Source: Candidatus Omnitrophota bacterium
Lineage (GTDB): Bacteria; Omnitrophota; Gorgyraeia; Pluralincolimonadales; Pluralincolimonadaceae
Reading direction: 5' to 3'
NCBI GenBank assembly: GCA_028715315.1
Contig: JAQUSA010000015.1
Span: 1-12,777 of the forward strand
DNA: 12,777 nt
Shown here: positions 1 to 10,800 of the stretch, piece by piece
How the letters are laid out: each line of letters starts with the position of its first letter
How positions within the stretch are numbered: the first letter of the stretch is position 1
Notes under the pieces: generated by a model
Databases searched by the model: none
Seen by the model: the letters and a program-made list of their open reading frames with translations, nothing else
What the model was told of the DNA's origin: nothing
Made by a program: the position numbers and the translations under genes

Positions 1-328
1 CTCCCCACTGGTTTATCTTATCGGCAAATGCGAGCTTGACCACTTTCGTGACCCCGAGCGCCACTAATTTAAGACTTAGCATACACAGTAAAATTAGAAT
101 TAAAAAAGAAACCCCGTCTACGAGATTTTGCGGAAGCGAAAAACCCCCGTTTATCTTGCTTCCGAGCGGGGAATAGAAACTCATCGAGATATATAGCGCC
201 AGCAACACGCCGACCATCTTGAAGACTTCTTCAGAGAGGCCTGTCCTCGCACCTATATAACATGTTCTTAACAAAAGGATTACGGTTAAGACGTCCACCC
301 AATTAACACGCTGGAATGCTTCCGGCAA
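1..328 (-). CDS. cvpA: CvpA-like inner-membrane protein, 5' part only
   Basis: The gene begins here and runs off the left edge, so only the first 109 residues are visible. The start is a TTG at 328-326, chosen because AGGAG lies 6 bases upstream (339-335) and a consensus promoter lies just beyond it. The protein opens with a short polar leader, then NWVDVL at residues 9-14, which is the typical N-terminal entry of the CvpA (colicin V production) family, followed by a hydrophobic helix to about residue 20. A GxxxGL stretch and an acidic SEEVFK turn come next, then hydrophobic helices at about 36-50 and 73-92, and NQWG at the window edge where CvpA proteins usually have their next conserved Gly-rich turn. 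CvpA is a small multi-spanning inner-membrane protein of poorly defined role, linked to colicin V secretion and purine-related phenotypes in E. coli. It is divergent from the plus-strand gene at 434. The family call is good; the function in this organism is unknown. Confidence 0.75.
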   Translation of the reverse strand, partial: MPEAFQRVNWVDVLTVILLLRTCYIGARTGLSEEVFKMVGVLLALYISMSFYSPLGSKINGGFSLPQNLVDGVSFLILILLCMLSLKLVALGVTKVVKLAFADKINQWG

Positions 329-334
329 GATATA

Positions 335-339
335 CTCCT
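335..339 (-). promoter_or_regulatory. Ribosome binding site that decides the TTG start of the CvpA-like gene
   Basis: The minus strand reads AGGAG, then 6 bases (TATATC), then TTG. No ATG or GTG lies in frame at a comparable distance, and translation from this TTG runs directly into the conserved NWVD block. This is a canonical Shine-Dalgarno element and the main reason to accept a TTG start. Confidence 0.8.
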
Positions 340-353
340 GATATTTGGAAGCA

Positions 354-382
354 AGTATACCACATGGGGTTAGAATTGTCAA
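354..382 (-). promoter_or_regulatory. Consensus sigma70-type promoter for the CvpA-like gene
   Basis: On the minus strand, TTGACA (382-377) is followed by a 17-base spacer and TATACT (359-354). Both hexamers match or nearly match the housekeeping consensus at optimal spacing. A start site near 347 would give a leader of about 19 bases containing the AGGAG ribosome binding site. It faces away from the promoter at 398-426; the two -35 boxes are 15 bases apart. Confidence 0.85.
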
Positions 383-397
383 GGCGGGGCAAAATAC

Positions 398-426
398 TTG
401 ACTTTTTTAAGAAAAAGGGGTATATT
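398..426 (+). promoter_or_regulatory. Consensus sigma70-type promoter placed directly on the ATG of the nucleotidyltransferase-like gene
   Basis: TTGACT (398-403), a 17-base spacer and TATATT (421-426) form a near-consensus promoter. The expected start site, about 7 bases beyond the -10 box, is at or next to position 433, immediately before the ATG at 434. The mRNA should therefore be leaderless or nearly so. The purine-rich AAAAAGGGG at 412-420 lies in the spacer and would not be transcribed, so it is not a usable Shine-Dalgarno sequence if this promoter is the one used. Confidence 0.75.
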
Positions 427-433
427 TCTTGAA

Positions 434-1813
434 ATGGCAAAAACATCTTTGAACGAAAATATAAGTGTCAAAAATGAGGTAGCTGACAAGGTTCTGCTCG
501 TCCTGAACTCTTACGACAAGCTTGAGTTCTCCCCTGACCTCAGGCAATTCTTCAAGAAGAAGCTCAGGGAGAAGTACAATAAGACCATCGATGTCGAGCT
601 CGTCGGCATGGCCGAAATGGGGCAGACCCGCGGAAACCTTACCGGATATCTCAGGACGCACGAGCGCATAAAGAAGCTGCTTTCGAAGAAAAAGCTCGAT
701 TCGTTCGATACCATCGTATATATACACGACGCCGGCCTCGCGACGAGGATTTTTCCCCTCTCCTACGAGTTCGGGACGCCCTCGAAGGCCAGCATCAGGT
801 TCCCCGAAGGCCGCGCGCCGGACATGCTGCTTCCGTGCATCGCCAGGAGCATCCCGCTCTTCAAGAATACGGTCATAATACTCCCTATCGACCAGAATTT
901 CGATTATTCCGAGGTTGATATCGCCGGCCTGCTTAAGACGCTTAACAGGAACACGGCCTCCATGCTTCTGACCCCCATCCAGATAAACAGGGCCCTCGGC
1001 TGCCTCGGAACGGCAAAGCTGGGTCCGGACAACGATATATCCTCTTTTTACGAGAAGACCTTTGACGAGAAGCTGATACCTAAATACTCAAAGGACATGA
1101 CCCTCGCCAATACTTTCCAGCTCTTCACGACGAAAGATAACCTGGATAAGCTCCAGAACGCGCTCGACCTGTTCTGCTCTAAGGAGAAGAACAAGGACTT
1201 CATAAAGCACCTGAACGCGACCGAATGGAGCTTCAACAAGCTCATATGCGAATCCCTGGTGCTCGAGAAGAAATCGTTGTCAAAGATACAGCTTGCCATG
1301 AGGGAATGCCTGCAGCAGTACGAGGTCAGCGTAGGCGGCGCGATCGCCAAGGGATATTGGATAGACTGGGCCTCTAACATAATGACATACCTCGAGCTGC
1401 TGCGTAAATTGACCGCCCAGATAGCGAAGCCGGACGAACACGGGAACTATTTCGTCAGGAGCAAAAAGATAAAACCCTCGAGCAAGCTCGAGTCGTGCGT
1501 ATTCATAGATTGCGATACGGTCGACCTGTTCGGCAGCTACAAGAACTGCATATTCATCGCGTGCGAATGGGTCAGGATAATGAACTGCTTCGAGGGGAAC
1601 GGCTCCCTCTTCTATGCCCTCAAGAAGAAGAACTTCCTGCGCAAGGAGATGAACTATAAGCTGTTCGCGCACTTCCTGAGCGGCAGGCGTAATATCGAGT
1701 TCGAATGCGATATCTACGACGATTACAGGAATTTATACAGCGCGATGAAGAAGGTAAGCGACGATTGGCTCTACTACCACGAAGTGCTTAAGGAAAGTTA
1801 TAATACTAAGTAG
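434..1813 (+). CDS. Sugar-nucleotidyltransferase-like protein, probably leaderless mRNA
   Basis: The product is 459 residues from ATG 434. An in-frame TTG at 398 would add 12 residues but is the -35 box of the promoter, so ATG 434 is preferred. After a lysine-rich N-terminal region, residues 92-119 read DTIVYIHDAGLATRIFPLS, then TPSKA. This resembles the nucleotide-binding entry of GT-A-fold sugar-1-phosphate nucleotidyltransferases (GxGxRxxP...K), with DAG in place of the usual GG. LLPCIARSIPLF (132-143) and VIILPID (147-153) fit the following helix and the strand that carries a catalytic Asp. ALGCLGTAKL and SSFYEKTF (187-210) resemble the late 'G...EKP' block. Residues 345-396 (SSKLESCVFIDC and repeats) look like a short left-handed beta-helix, as in many such enzymes. 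The layout is nearest to fucose-1-phosphate guanylyltransferase-like proteins, but substrate and activity cannot be assigned. It is convergent with the giant synthase gene, with stop codons 7 bases apart. A link to NDP-sugar supply is inference from context. Confidence 0.7.
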   Translation: MAKTSLNENISVKNEVADKVLLVLNSYDKLEFSPDLRQFFKKKLREKYNKTIDVELVGMAEMGQTRGNLTGYLRTHERIKKLLSKKKLDSFDTIVYIHDAGLATRIFPLSYEFGTPSKASIRFPEGRAPDMLLPCIARSIPLFKNTVIILPIDQNFDYSEVDIAGLLKTLNRNTASMLLTPIQINRALGCLGTAKLGPDNDISSFYEKTFDEKLIPKYSKDMTLANTFQLFTTKDNLDKLQNALDLFCSKEKNKDFIKHLNATEWSFNKLICESLVLEKKSLSKIQLAMRECLQQYEVSVGGAIAKGYWIDWASNIMTYLELLRKLTAQIAKPDEHGNYFVRSKKIKPSSKLESCVFIDCDTVDLFGSYKNCIFIACEWVRIMNCFEGNGSLFYALKKKNFLRKEMNYKLFAHFLSGRRNIEFECDIYDDYRNLYSAMKKVSDDWLYYHEVLKESYNTK

Positions 1814-1820
1814 CCTTCCG
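1814..1820. other. Seven-base convergent gap between two genes
   Basis: The TAG of the plus-strand gene (1811-1813) and the TGA of the minus-strand giant gene (1823-1821) leave only 7 bases, so neither gene has an independent terminator here. A 6-bp stem with a 4-base loop (CGTCAG/CTGATG, 1819-1834, one G-U pair) spans the end of the giant gene but has no T-tract on either side. Transcripts from the two strands must overlap at their 3' ends unless they stop inside coding sequence. Confidence 0.6.
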
Positions 1821-4800
1821 TCAGCGTACTGATGTCCACGCCTTTATACACCTTGACATGTAATTGATCATGGCCTTCTTGGCCCTGAACTCGTCCTCGT
1901 AAACCCTTACAAGCTTGCTCTTGTAGCCCCTGTCCAGCTTATTCCAGATATCTTCCATGGCCCTGACGTTCTCGTTGAGCCTGTTGAAGTCGTGTATCAT
2001 TACTTCATTGCACAGTTTGCCCAGGTACACCCTGTCGTCGCTCGTATGTTCGACGTTCAATATAAGCATGTAAACGGATTCGATCGCTGCAATGACCCAT
2101 ATCCAGTTGCTGTAGAACCTATGGTCAAATTCCGAGATGAAATAGAGCAGCAGCGTAATGACCAAAGTGGAGATGTAGACGGCCTTTGCCCTCACGAGCG
2201 TCCTATTATACTTGAGCTCCGCCAGCCTGTCACCCTGTATGAGCTCCTGGTGCGCGAAGTATACGTCATCCAGGAAGTCGGCCTTCTGGGCCGGAGACAC
2301 TTTATTATATGACGGCAGGTTCTGCTTGAACCATTTGTCCAGCCTCGCGTATCCGCTGAGCTTCCATTTCAGGAGCGCCCACCCGATCAGCATAAGTATG
2401 CCCAATAACGTATAGACCAGGGATTCGGGCGATGCCGTAGCGGGGCCCGATACGATCGAGACTATGCCCAACATGACGCTTGCGGCCAGCATCGGTATCA
2501 CCGCGTAATTCCAGAACCTCGATAACGTGATCTCCTTGAACAGCGCAATGGGCTGCGAATGGGCAAAAAGCGGCATTATTATGAACGACAAAGTCGTGCT
2601 TATGTACAGCACGGAAAATACGAAGAGCGCCTTTACCGCCAGGGATGAGAATATAAGGCCCCACATCACGAACCCGACGCCGGTAAAGACGAGAAGCACC
2701 ATCGCATAGATCATCTGAAGCTTTATCACCGACATCTTTCCGATATCGCCGTCCGGGACTATCTCGTCGCGCCAGTTCTTCAGGTACGGGCGCCCCAGCT
2801 CCTTCCATCTCACGCCCATCGTATACATCAAGGCAACGACGGCGAAAGGCAGGAACGGTATGAACGGGCTGATCCATAGCGGCACTGTCTCCGACGACAC
2901 CAGGACATATGCGAGCGGGAGGCCGATTATCGTACTGAACAGGGTCGCCTTGAGTATATCCCTCTTCTCTCCCCATATCATCTTAAGCGGCAGGTGGCCG
3001 AGGTTCCATCCCTTCGCGCTTATTATGAAGACCGCTTTTCCTTTAAGGCCGGCGAGGAAACCGAACGCATACGCCGGTATGACGGACGCGTAGAAGAAGT
3101 GGTTCTTCGCAACGAGCCTCATATATGCCGGGAAGGACCTCCTGAAACCGTAATGCTCTATAAGGTACGCGATCCCTGTCGCGGTTATCGCCTGGTTGAA
3201 CAACAGGCCCAGTATACCGAAGACGATTGGGTACGGCACCGCCATGAAACCGTTTATTCCCCAGCAGATCATCAGCCACAAATAAAGGAAATTTATTACG
3301 AACATCAACGGTGTCTGGTAGAAGAAAGAGAACCCGAACATAAGCATGAACTTCTGGGCAACATGTATGTTTTCCGAATCGAGGATACCGCGTATGACCC
3401 TGCCAATAGCGGCATCCGAGGAACCCATCGCCCATTTCGTCAACGGGACGAGGCTAGTGAAGTACGAGGTCTCCCTTCCCTTTCCGAACGTTATGTACTC
3501 CTTATGGGTGGTCCTGAAGCCCTTCTTCCATAATGCGGTGGCCAGCAATATATCTTCCGATATATAATCCTGGGGAAGACCGCAGGACGCACTGATCATG
3601 TCCGTCCTTATTATCGCGCTGTGGCCGTAGAAACCGCAGGCCTGGAACATGTTCATCGTGCGCTGGGTCACAGATACGAAGGTCTCCTCGTTGAAGCCTA
3701 TGGCCTGCGATATCCACGAATAATTCTTGTTGAATATGTACTCGGCGAAAAGGACCTCCCCAAGCCCGGGGTCGTTCCTGAATTCCGAAAGCGCTACGGG
3801 CAGTTTCGCCGCGTCCTCGATCCTCACCGAGCAGTTCGCATCGAAGAATAGGATCGTTTCGCCCTTAACGAAAGGCAATGCCTGGTTCAGCCCGCTTGGT
3901 TTACCCTTCTTTATCGGGGCGATAAAAGGCGCGACCTCGATGAGCTCTATATTTCCCGAGGATACGTTGAACCTGTGCAGGCCGCGGTCGCTGCCCTCGA
4001 CATCGGCATCGGCGGCGCCCCAATAGACTTCCAACGCGGGCATCTCCTTCATCAGCCTGTTAAGCGCTTCTCTGTCGGAATCGCGCGTTGCCCCGCTGTG
4101 GTATCCCTCGTAGTTCAGGAGTATCTGGACCTTGTTGGCAATAAGCTCCGCGATAACCGCATCGGACGCTTCCGGATAACAGATCCTCGCGTATGCGGCA
4201 AAAGCATCCCGGATCCTGTACACTTCGACAGCGGTCTTCTCGACGCACTGCACCGTTAGGTTAGCCCATCTGCGTATGTCTTCCTTCAGCTGCTCAGGCA
4301 GCCCGTCGGGAAGTTTCTTCAGACCGAAAAGCAGCTTAAGCTGTTCCTTTGTAACGAATTGGCCCATTTCGGCGTCCCGGAGCCGCCCGACGAACTCTTC
4401 CCATTGCGGCCTGTAAAACCCGATAAGGTGGTTAAGCCTGGTTACCTCGGCGCCCCTGTCGCAGCCGTTAAGTTCATCGAAGGAAAAACTAACCGGCTCG
4501 TTGAACGCCGTTATCATAGCGGTGAACGACGGAAGGTCGGTCCAGGATTCCGCCTTCGGCATCTCCATGAGCCAACTGTTAACGTAGAGGCGTATCCTCT
4601 CCGACGCCTCCTCCGCGCGCGGAGGCTTCTCGAGTTTAAGCGAGGGGTTCTTATCTGAATACAGGAGCGCGTCCCTCTCCTTCCCGCTTATGACATAATA
4701 ATCGTAGAGTTCCGTTATCATGGAGTTCCAGTATGTCTTCCACGGCGCATCGGAACCGCCGCCTACCTTTGCCGGACGCAGAGGCATCATGACTTCGCCG

Positions 4801-7800
4801 AAACGCAGCTTAGACGCTTCGAACTTCCTCCTTAACTGGTCCCATGTTATAACCTGCCCGACGCCTTCCCTCTTGCCGCGATAGAAACCTATCAATGCGA
4901 TTATTATATAAAAGAGGGAGAAGAAACTTGAAAGTATGAACGTCATCGTGAGCAGGAGCGCGCTGGCATTGATGAAGAATCCCCATCCGAAATTGACGAA
5001 AGTGAGCTTCGCGATTATACGGACAGTCCAAATTATGACGAAGATGCTGAAGAGGCCCCACAGGTACGAGGCTGACCCGAACATGATCCAGAAGACCCTT
5101 ATCGACCTCCTGAGGTCCCTTCTCTCTGGGGCGGCGAAAGCGGCCGGCTTGTAATTTCCGAGCGTGCCCTTTATCAGGGCCATCGTTATTGCGACGCCTA
5201 CCAGGATCAGGACCGTCACCTCTATGAACGCCGCGCCGACCGTGCCCGCCATGCCGGTTAACCGGCCGGAGAACGGCACGCGTTTCAGCGCTATCGCGAT
5301 CCCGCCCAGCATGACGGCAGTGAACATCGGCACAAGGAACTGCCAGAACCTCTTGAGGTTATCGATGAACTGCGGCGTGCCCGCGTTATCGGGAAATGTC
5401 TTGAGCCATGCGAAATTCTTGTGAGACTTGATGTCGGCTGAAGAGTCCTTTCCTTCCCTTGAGGCAAGATAGGAAAGTTTCTCTTCGCCGCTCCTGCCCG
5501 ACAGCTTCGCGAACGAAGCGATAAACCCGGGCCGCTTGCCCTCGAACAGGTCGTTCAGGTCGTCGTATGTGAATATAAATTCCTTTGTCAGCCCGAGCTT
5601 CTTGTCGTAACCCGGCCTCAGCGCCTCCAGCAATACCCATGTATCGCTGCGTATCTCCTTGATCACCGCGTCCTTCTGGCCGGAGTCCAGCATGCTAAGG
5701 GACTTATCCAGCAGGTAATTCCTGAAACCTGTGGCGGCCGCCCTGAACTCCATGGATTCATCGAATATGAGCTTGAACAACACGACGACCGTAAGCTCAT
5801 CCATGCCCGGTTTTGCTGCGGTAAGGCTTATGCCGTGGCCGTTCTTCCTGGACCATGCCTCAAATTCCTTCGCCTCGACCGGGAAGAGATCGCTCAGGCG
5901 GATATCCTCCCTGCCGATCCTGCAGGCGATCCTGTCCAACAATACGTTAATGCTGGCCGTATGGTCCGAAGGATCAGCCCCGAACCCGCGCAGACGCTCC
6001 TCCAACAAGGGCCTGAACACCTTCGCTGACATATCATAGAGCGCGGCGGGCGGCTCCGACCCCTCGTATACCCTGATACAGGCAGCCTTAAGCTCTTCCG
6101 GGGCCTTCAGCCGGCCAAGGGCCTCCCTGCTGAAGGGCTTGATCGCGCCCGCGGGGATCGCCTGCTTCCTGGCTTCTTCCGCAGCAAAGGCTATCCTGGC
6201 CTTCCTGCCGACCTTGAGCCGTCTCCTTGAGACATATCCCGCGAGTAAGAACAATCCGGCGGCAAATATCAGCAGGGTAAGCGGTTTCCGCCAATTCGTC
6301 GACTTCATCAGGTATATCGAGCTGCTCTCGATATGTTCTTTCTTGAACTTATAGACACCGTTATCGTCAAATTCATAATCGGAGCGTATCCAGTGTTCGA
6401 TATCGAACGGCCTTCTCTCGAGGAACGTCTGCGTCTGCCAGCCATTGCGATGGTAGATGCTCGCATCTCCCACGAAGACCGCCACGATCTGCCTGCCGGG
6501 CAGTGTGCCCTCGGGCTGCATGCCCGGCGCAAATTCCCTTTCTATCTTTATCGGCCTCAAGTACGAATACGGTACAAGCGGATCGTAGAATTCAGTCTGC
6601 CTGCCGCCCTGTATAGGCAATATGTTCATAAGGCGCAGTATGATGAAACGGCGCTCGAGGACAATAAGCTGGCCGCTTAACGAATGCACGTCGTAGAACG
6701 CGTAATCTGAATTCAGCACACCGTACTTTACGCCCCTTATCGGAAGGCCGTCGGGAAGCTTGAACGGCACGACCTCCGTCTCATAAGGTATCTTTACGCC
6801 CGGATGGCTGAACATACTTCGCTGGTATTCCACGGTACCGGAGAAATATTTTATCTCGCCTATGCTGCCGTTCGGCTTTATCATAAGGTACCCCGGCAGG
6901 GTGCCGAACGGGGCCACGGCCGCGCTCTTTAACGCCTCATCGAGCGCCTTGCGCCTGATCAACTTGCCGTAGTCGGCCTTCAGGTGGGCGCGGAGCTCGT
7001 CCGCGCTGAGCCCTTCCTTATACCACTCATATATGACGGTATCTTCCTTCTTCGCTATAGCACGCGTGTGCTCCTCATCCCTGTCGTCCTTCCATGATTC
7101 AAGCACCGTCTCACCGCCGAAGAAATTCCGTTTCAGTTTCAGCGTGCTGCCCTTATGCAGCGTAGTCTCGTCGCCAAGCATGACGAACTTGACGGTCACG
7201 AGCTCCCGTCCGAGGACATCGTCGGGTATCATGTAGCTTACGGTAGTTATCGCGACGGTATTAGTGAAATGAGGAAGGCCGTCCTCGCCCGTCACCATCC
7301 TGAATATCCTCTTCTTCATCTGCGGCAGCAGTGTGTCGGCGTATATGCCGAGAGGGGCCATCTTCTTTAAATACTTCGGGGGCAGGGCCGAATCTGCCCG
7401 GACCGCATTATCCACGTCGCTGATCGACACAAGTTCCCCGGCGAGGTTGAAGGTAAGCGTCTTTGACGGTATATCGCTTTCGGCGATCCAGTCTACCGGG
7501 ACCTCTATCGTGCCGCCGCGGACGATCATCCTCTGACGCCCGAGGCTGTCTCCCGGTTCATAGAACACGAAATACGGCGCTTCTCCGGGCGCGCCGGGAT
7601 CTCCGGTAAGGTTGTTGGTCACGAGGTTCTCTTCCAGCATCAGCATATCGCTGACCCTTCCGACCTTCTCGGCGCCGAGCCTGTTCAGTATCTGCACGGC
7701 GGACATTTCCCTGTCCTGTTCGGGCAATGACGTAAGGGACTGCGTCAGGGCCTCCTTAAAATTCATAATGCTGCTCGTCGTCTTGTACCTGCGGACCCAT

Positions 7801-10800
7801 GCGAGCCCCTTAGTAAGCTCCTCGAGGTTCGTATTTTCCGCGGAGACGGCTTTCCCGGGGGTATCAAGGAAGACCTCCTTGACCACCTCGCGGTCGGGTC
7901 CGTATTTCACTATAGTCACTATATTCTTTACTATCTGCGCGGATATGTCGCCTTCAGGAGTATAATATTCGAGCTTCTTCGTATACCTGGCTTTGCCGTC
8001 CTCGAACAGGACCCTGCCGTTCTCGTCCCTGGCAAAGATATGCACCTCCGAGATGAAATATTTCTTGTCAGGAGTATATCCCTTGAATATGCTCTCCGAT
8101 ATATCCGACACCCAGTCCCCGTTCTCATCGGTACGGTATGTATGGCTCCCTACGACCTGCAGGGTCTCCTTGTCGTATTGGAGGTCGGTCCTTACGTCAG
8201 ACGTGACGGCTTTCGTGAGCGGGTCTATCTTTATGTTCTCGGAATATATCGTTTCGAGGTTTCCCGACATGTCATAAACCTCGACGTATAACACACGGCC
8301 GGTCGCCTCATTTATGACCTTAAGCCAGACACGCCCGTACAGGTCACGCAGGTCCCTTCCCAATTCATCGCGCCCGAGGATCGATTCATATTTCTTCAGG
8401 CTAGACTCGGCCCTTACCTTGGCTGTCTCAAAATCTCCGAGCCTGCTTTCGGCCGCCTTCGCGCCGTAATAGATGACGTGAATGAGCCCATTATCGTCAT
8501 ACCAGGCAAGCTCTCCTGACAAACGGTCATACTGCTCTATAAGCTCGAGGCGCGTCTGCGCGTCCTTTTCGGATTTGATGCGCTTCAGCAGGTCCAGCAG
8601 CCTCTTCGTAAACTCCTTGGTCTCGGCTGCAAGCACATCCTCTCCGAGGTATATCCACAACGGCTGTGTGGGGGAGAAATTGCCGCCGGTGAACTGCTCG
8701 CGCGGCTTTATGACCATGCCTTTTATGAGCCCGATCTCATATTTCACGGCGTTCGCTTTCGAAGCCTCGCCGACGCGCCAATTTGTCAGGCTGAACCTGG
8801 TGCCCATTACTATCTCGCGGCCGCTGGCAACGGAGACGCCTCCGACGCGCAGCCTCCTGGTCTCGTCAAGTCCGAGGACCTTCGCGTAATATATCCCTCT
8901 CTCCTGGGTCGCGAGCATCCCTTTTTCGTCCGGGATGATACCGGCAGATATCAGGTCTCTCCTCTCCCAGTCCTTCGCCCTGGTATACCTCCTGTACTCA
9001 TCCTCGCTTATCGGGACCTTGGAGACAAGGCCGGGCAGGTCTTCAACCGAATCGTAATACCTCGTTATGTTCATCTCGTCGTCGACCTCGAGCGCGTTTA
9101 AATACCTGGCTATCAGATGGCCCTCGGCAAGCTCCCTGGAGGATTGGAACTGGGCCTTCGGGTCTTTCAGGTCGTCCCTGTTGGCTTCGGGGACATCGCT
9201 CTCGGATGAGAACTGCTTTACGATATTGTAATCCCCGTCTATTTCGAAAGCGTAATACGGCTTATACTCGCCGTCGAGGTCGAGGTTATACTTCGGGGCG
9301 ATCCTCCACTTGATGCCCGTAGAGTCGTCCACATAGGCATACTCCGACTGCACCGCTTTCCTGGTCTTATCGGGAAGGTCCTGGAACTTCTTATATAATA
9401 TCCTGTAATCCCTGTCTACGCCGATCACATCATAATCCCGGGACTGCGTATCCAGCACGCCGTTGAACCAGCCGTTATAGCTCGTCATCAGGACGGCTAT
9501 GACCCTTTTTCTCGCGATACCCGCGTCCTTGTAGACCTGGTCGTAAAGGGCCTTGTAGTATACGATCGGCTTCCTCATCGACTCTTCCCTTGCGGCTTCC
9601 TGCTGTGCGATGAGTTCGGCCTCGGATATTATCTTCTCGGTTTCGGGGATCACTACCGCCTTGGCGGGCTTTATGACCTCTCCCGGCTCGCCCATCCATT
9701 TTGCGGTACCGCTAAGGGCATCACGCAGCTCGAAGCCCTCCAGCGAGAACGGATTATAACCAGCCAGCGGGAATGATGCCCACATTGCCGACATATCCGA
9801 TTCCGCCTGCGGGGTCAACCAATTGTCGAATGAGAACCGCCTTATCCCTTTCTCCGACGCGTACGGCAAAGACGCAGATCTTCCGGTCCTCGCCGCCATC
9901 CTCCCGAGGCCATAGAGGTAGCGGCCCGCCTCTTCGATCAGTTTAGCCGAGTATTCGGCATCTCCCTTTTCGTTAGCATATTTCGCCATTACAAGATATG
10001 CCAATACCGCCTGGGATGTGAACTCGGGGCTTAAGACGGGCTTCCTGCCGGGCCTGCCAAATTTGTCGGTATAATCGAATCCCTCGAGGCCCTTTACCAC
10101 GACGCCGGATGGATGGAGATAATCGACCTTTACTTTGGCCTCATCAAGGCTATCCAATATCCTGCGGCTGGTCCCGGCCCCCCCGAACTGCATCTCGCCT
10201 CCGGAATCCAGCAGCTCCGGGCCGAGTATTACTATCGCCAGCGCATTCGCGTCCGTGGCATATACGGGATTTACCTCGTCATTGGATGTACCTGCGGTAA
10301 AATAACCGGCTTCCTTATTGTACACGCCGCTTTCCGCGAGCCATTTCAGCACATCGGACGCGGCGGCCTTATATTTGTTCTCTTTGGTAATGCGGGAGAG
10401 CATGCTGAAAAGCGCATAGCAGTCGAGGTTCTCCTCGGTCGATTTCGCGTTATATTCCGGGTTGCCATGGAAGGGGCTCTTCCTTATGCCTCCGTCGCCC
10501 GTCTGGAGCTTAAGCAGGAAATCGGCGCGCCTGCCGGCAGCCGTAATCCACTTCTCGTCGCCGGTCAGTTGGTATTCCTTTACAAAACTTATGCCCCAGT
10601 ATGCGTTGGGCCCGGCAGTTATCAGCGGGTCCTCGCTCAGACCGGTCCGCACGCTGAAACCGTTGGGTATCTCCCTTGTCTCGCCCCGGCTCCTAAACAA
10701 CTCCGCGGTCTTCGACGATCGGTCTGTCAGGCCCGCCAGTACAAGGTTCTGGTGGACGACCGCCTGCACATACGCGTAGGACATATCGGAGAAAGGGTTC

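Noticed and set aside
398..433. TTG 398 as the start of the nucleotidyltransferase-like gene (12 extra residues)
   Set aside because: This TTG is the first half of a consensus -35 box with a matching -10 box at 17-base spacing, both inside the would-be extension. ATG 434 begins a normal N-terminus. A GGGG at 386-389 leaves a small chance for the TTG start from some other promoter.
1819..1834. Stem-loop as a bidirectional terminator
   Set aside because: The stem is only 6 bp with a G-U pair and no T-tract follows on either strand.
2305..2976. Minus-strand open frame of 223 codons in another frame of the giant gene
   Set aside because: The overlapping frame encodes well-formed membrane helices of the synthase, while this one is Arg/His/Gly-rich with no domain. 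It is a shadow.
3354..4751. Assignment to cellulose synthase-like GT2 or to cyclic beta-1,2-glucan synthase (GT84, NdvB-like)
   Set aside because: K-x-LN...DAN and SED superficially fit GT2, and a toroid fusion recalls NdvB. However, the long helical insertion after the first Glu, the RLYVNSWLMEMP and EEFV blocks, QR, YGH and GKGR in order, and the FKS1-domain-1-like block upstream are specific to GT48.
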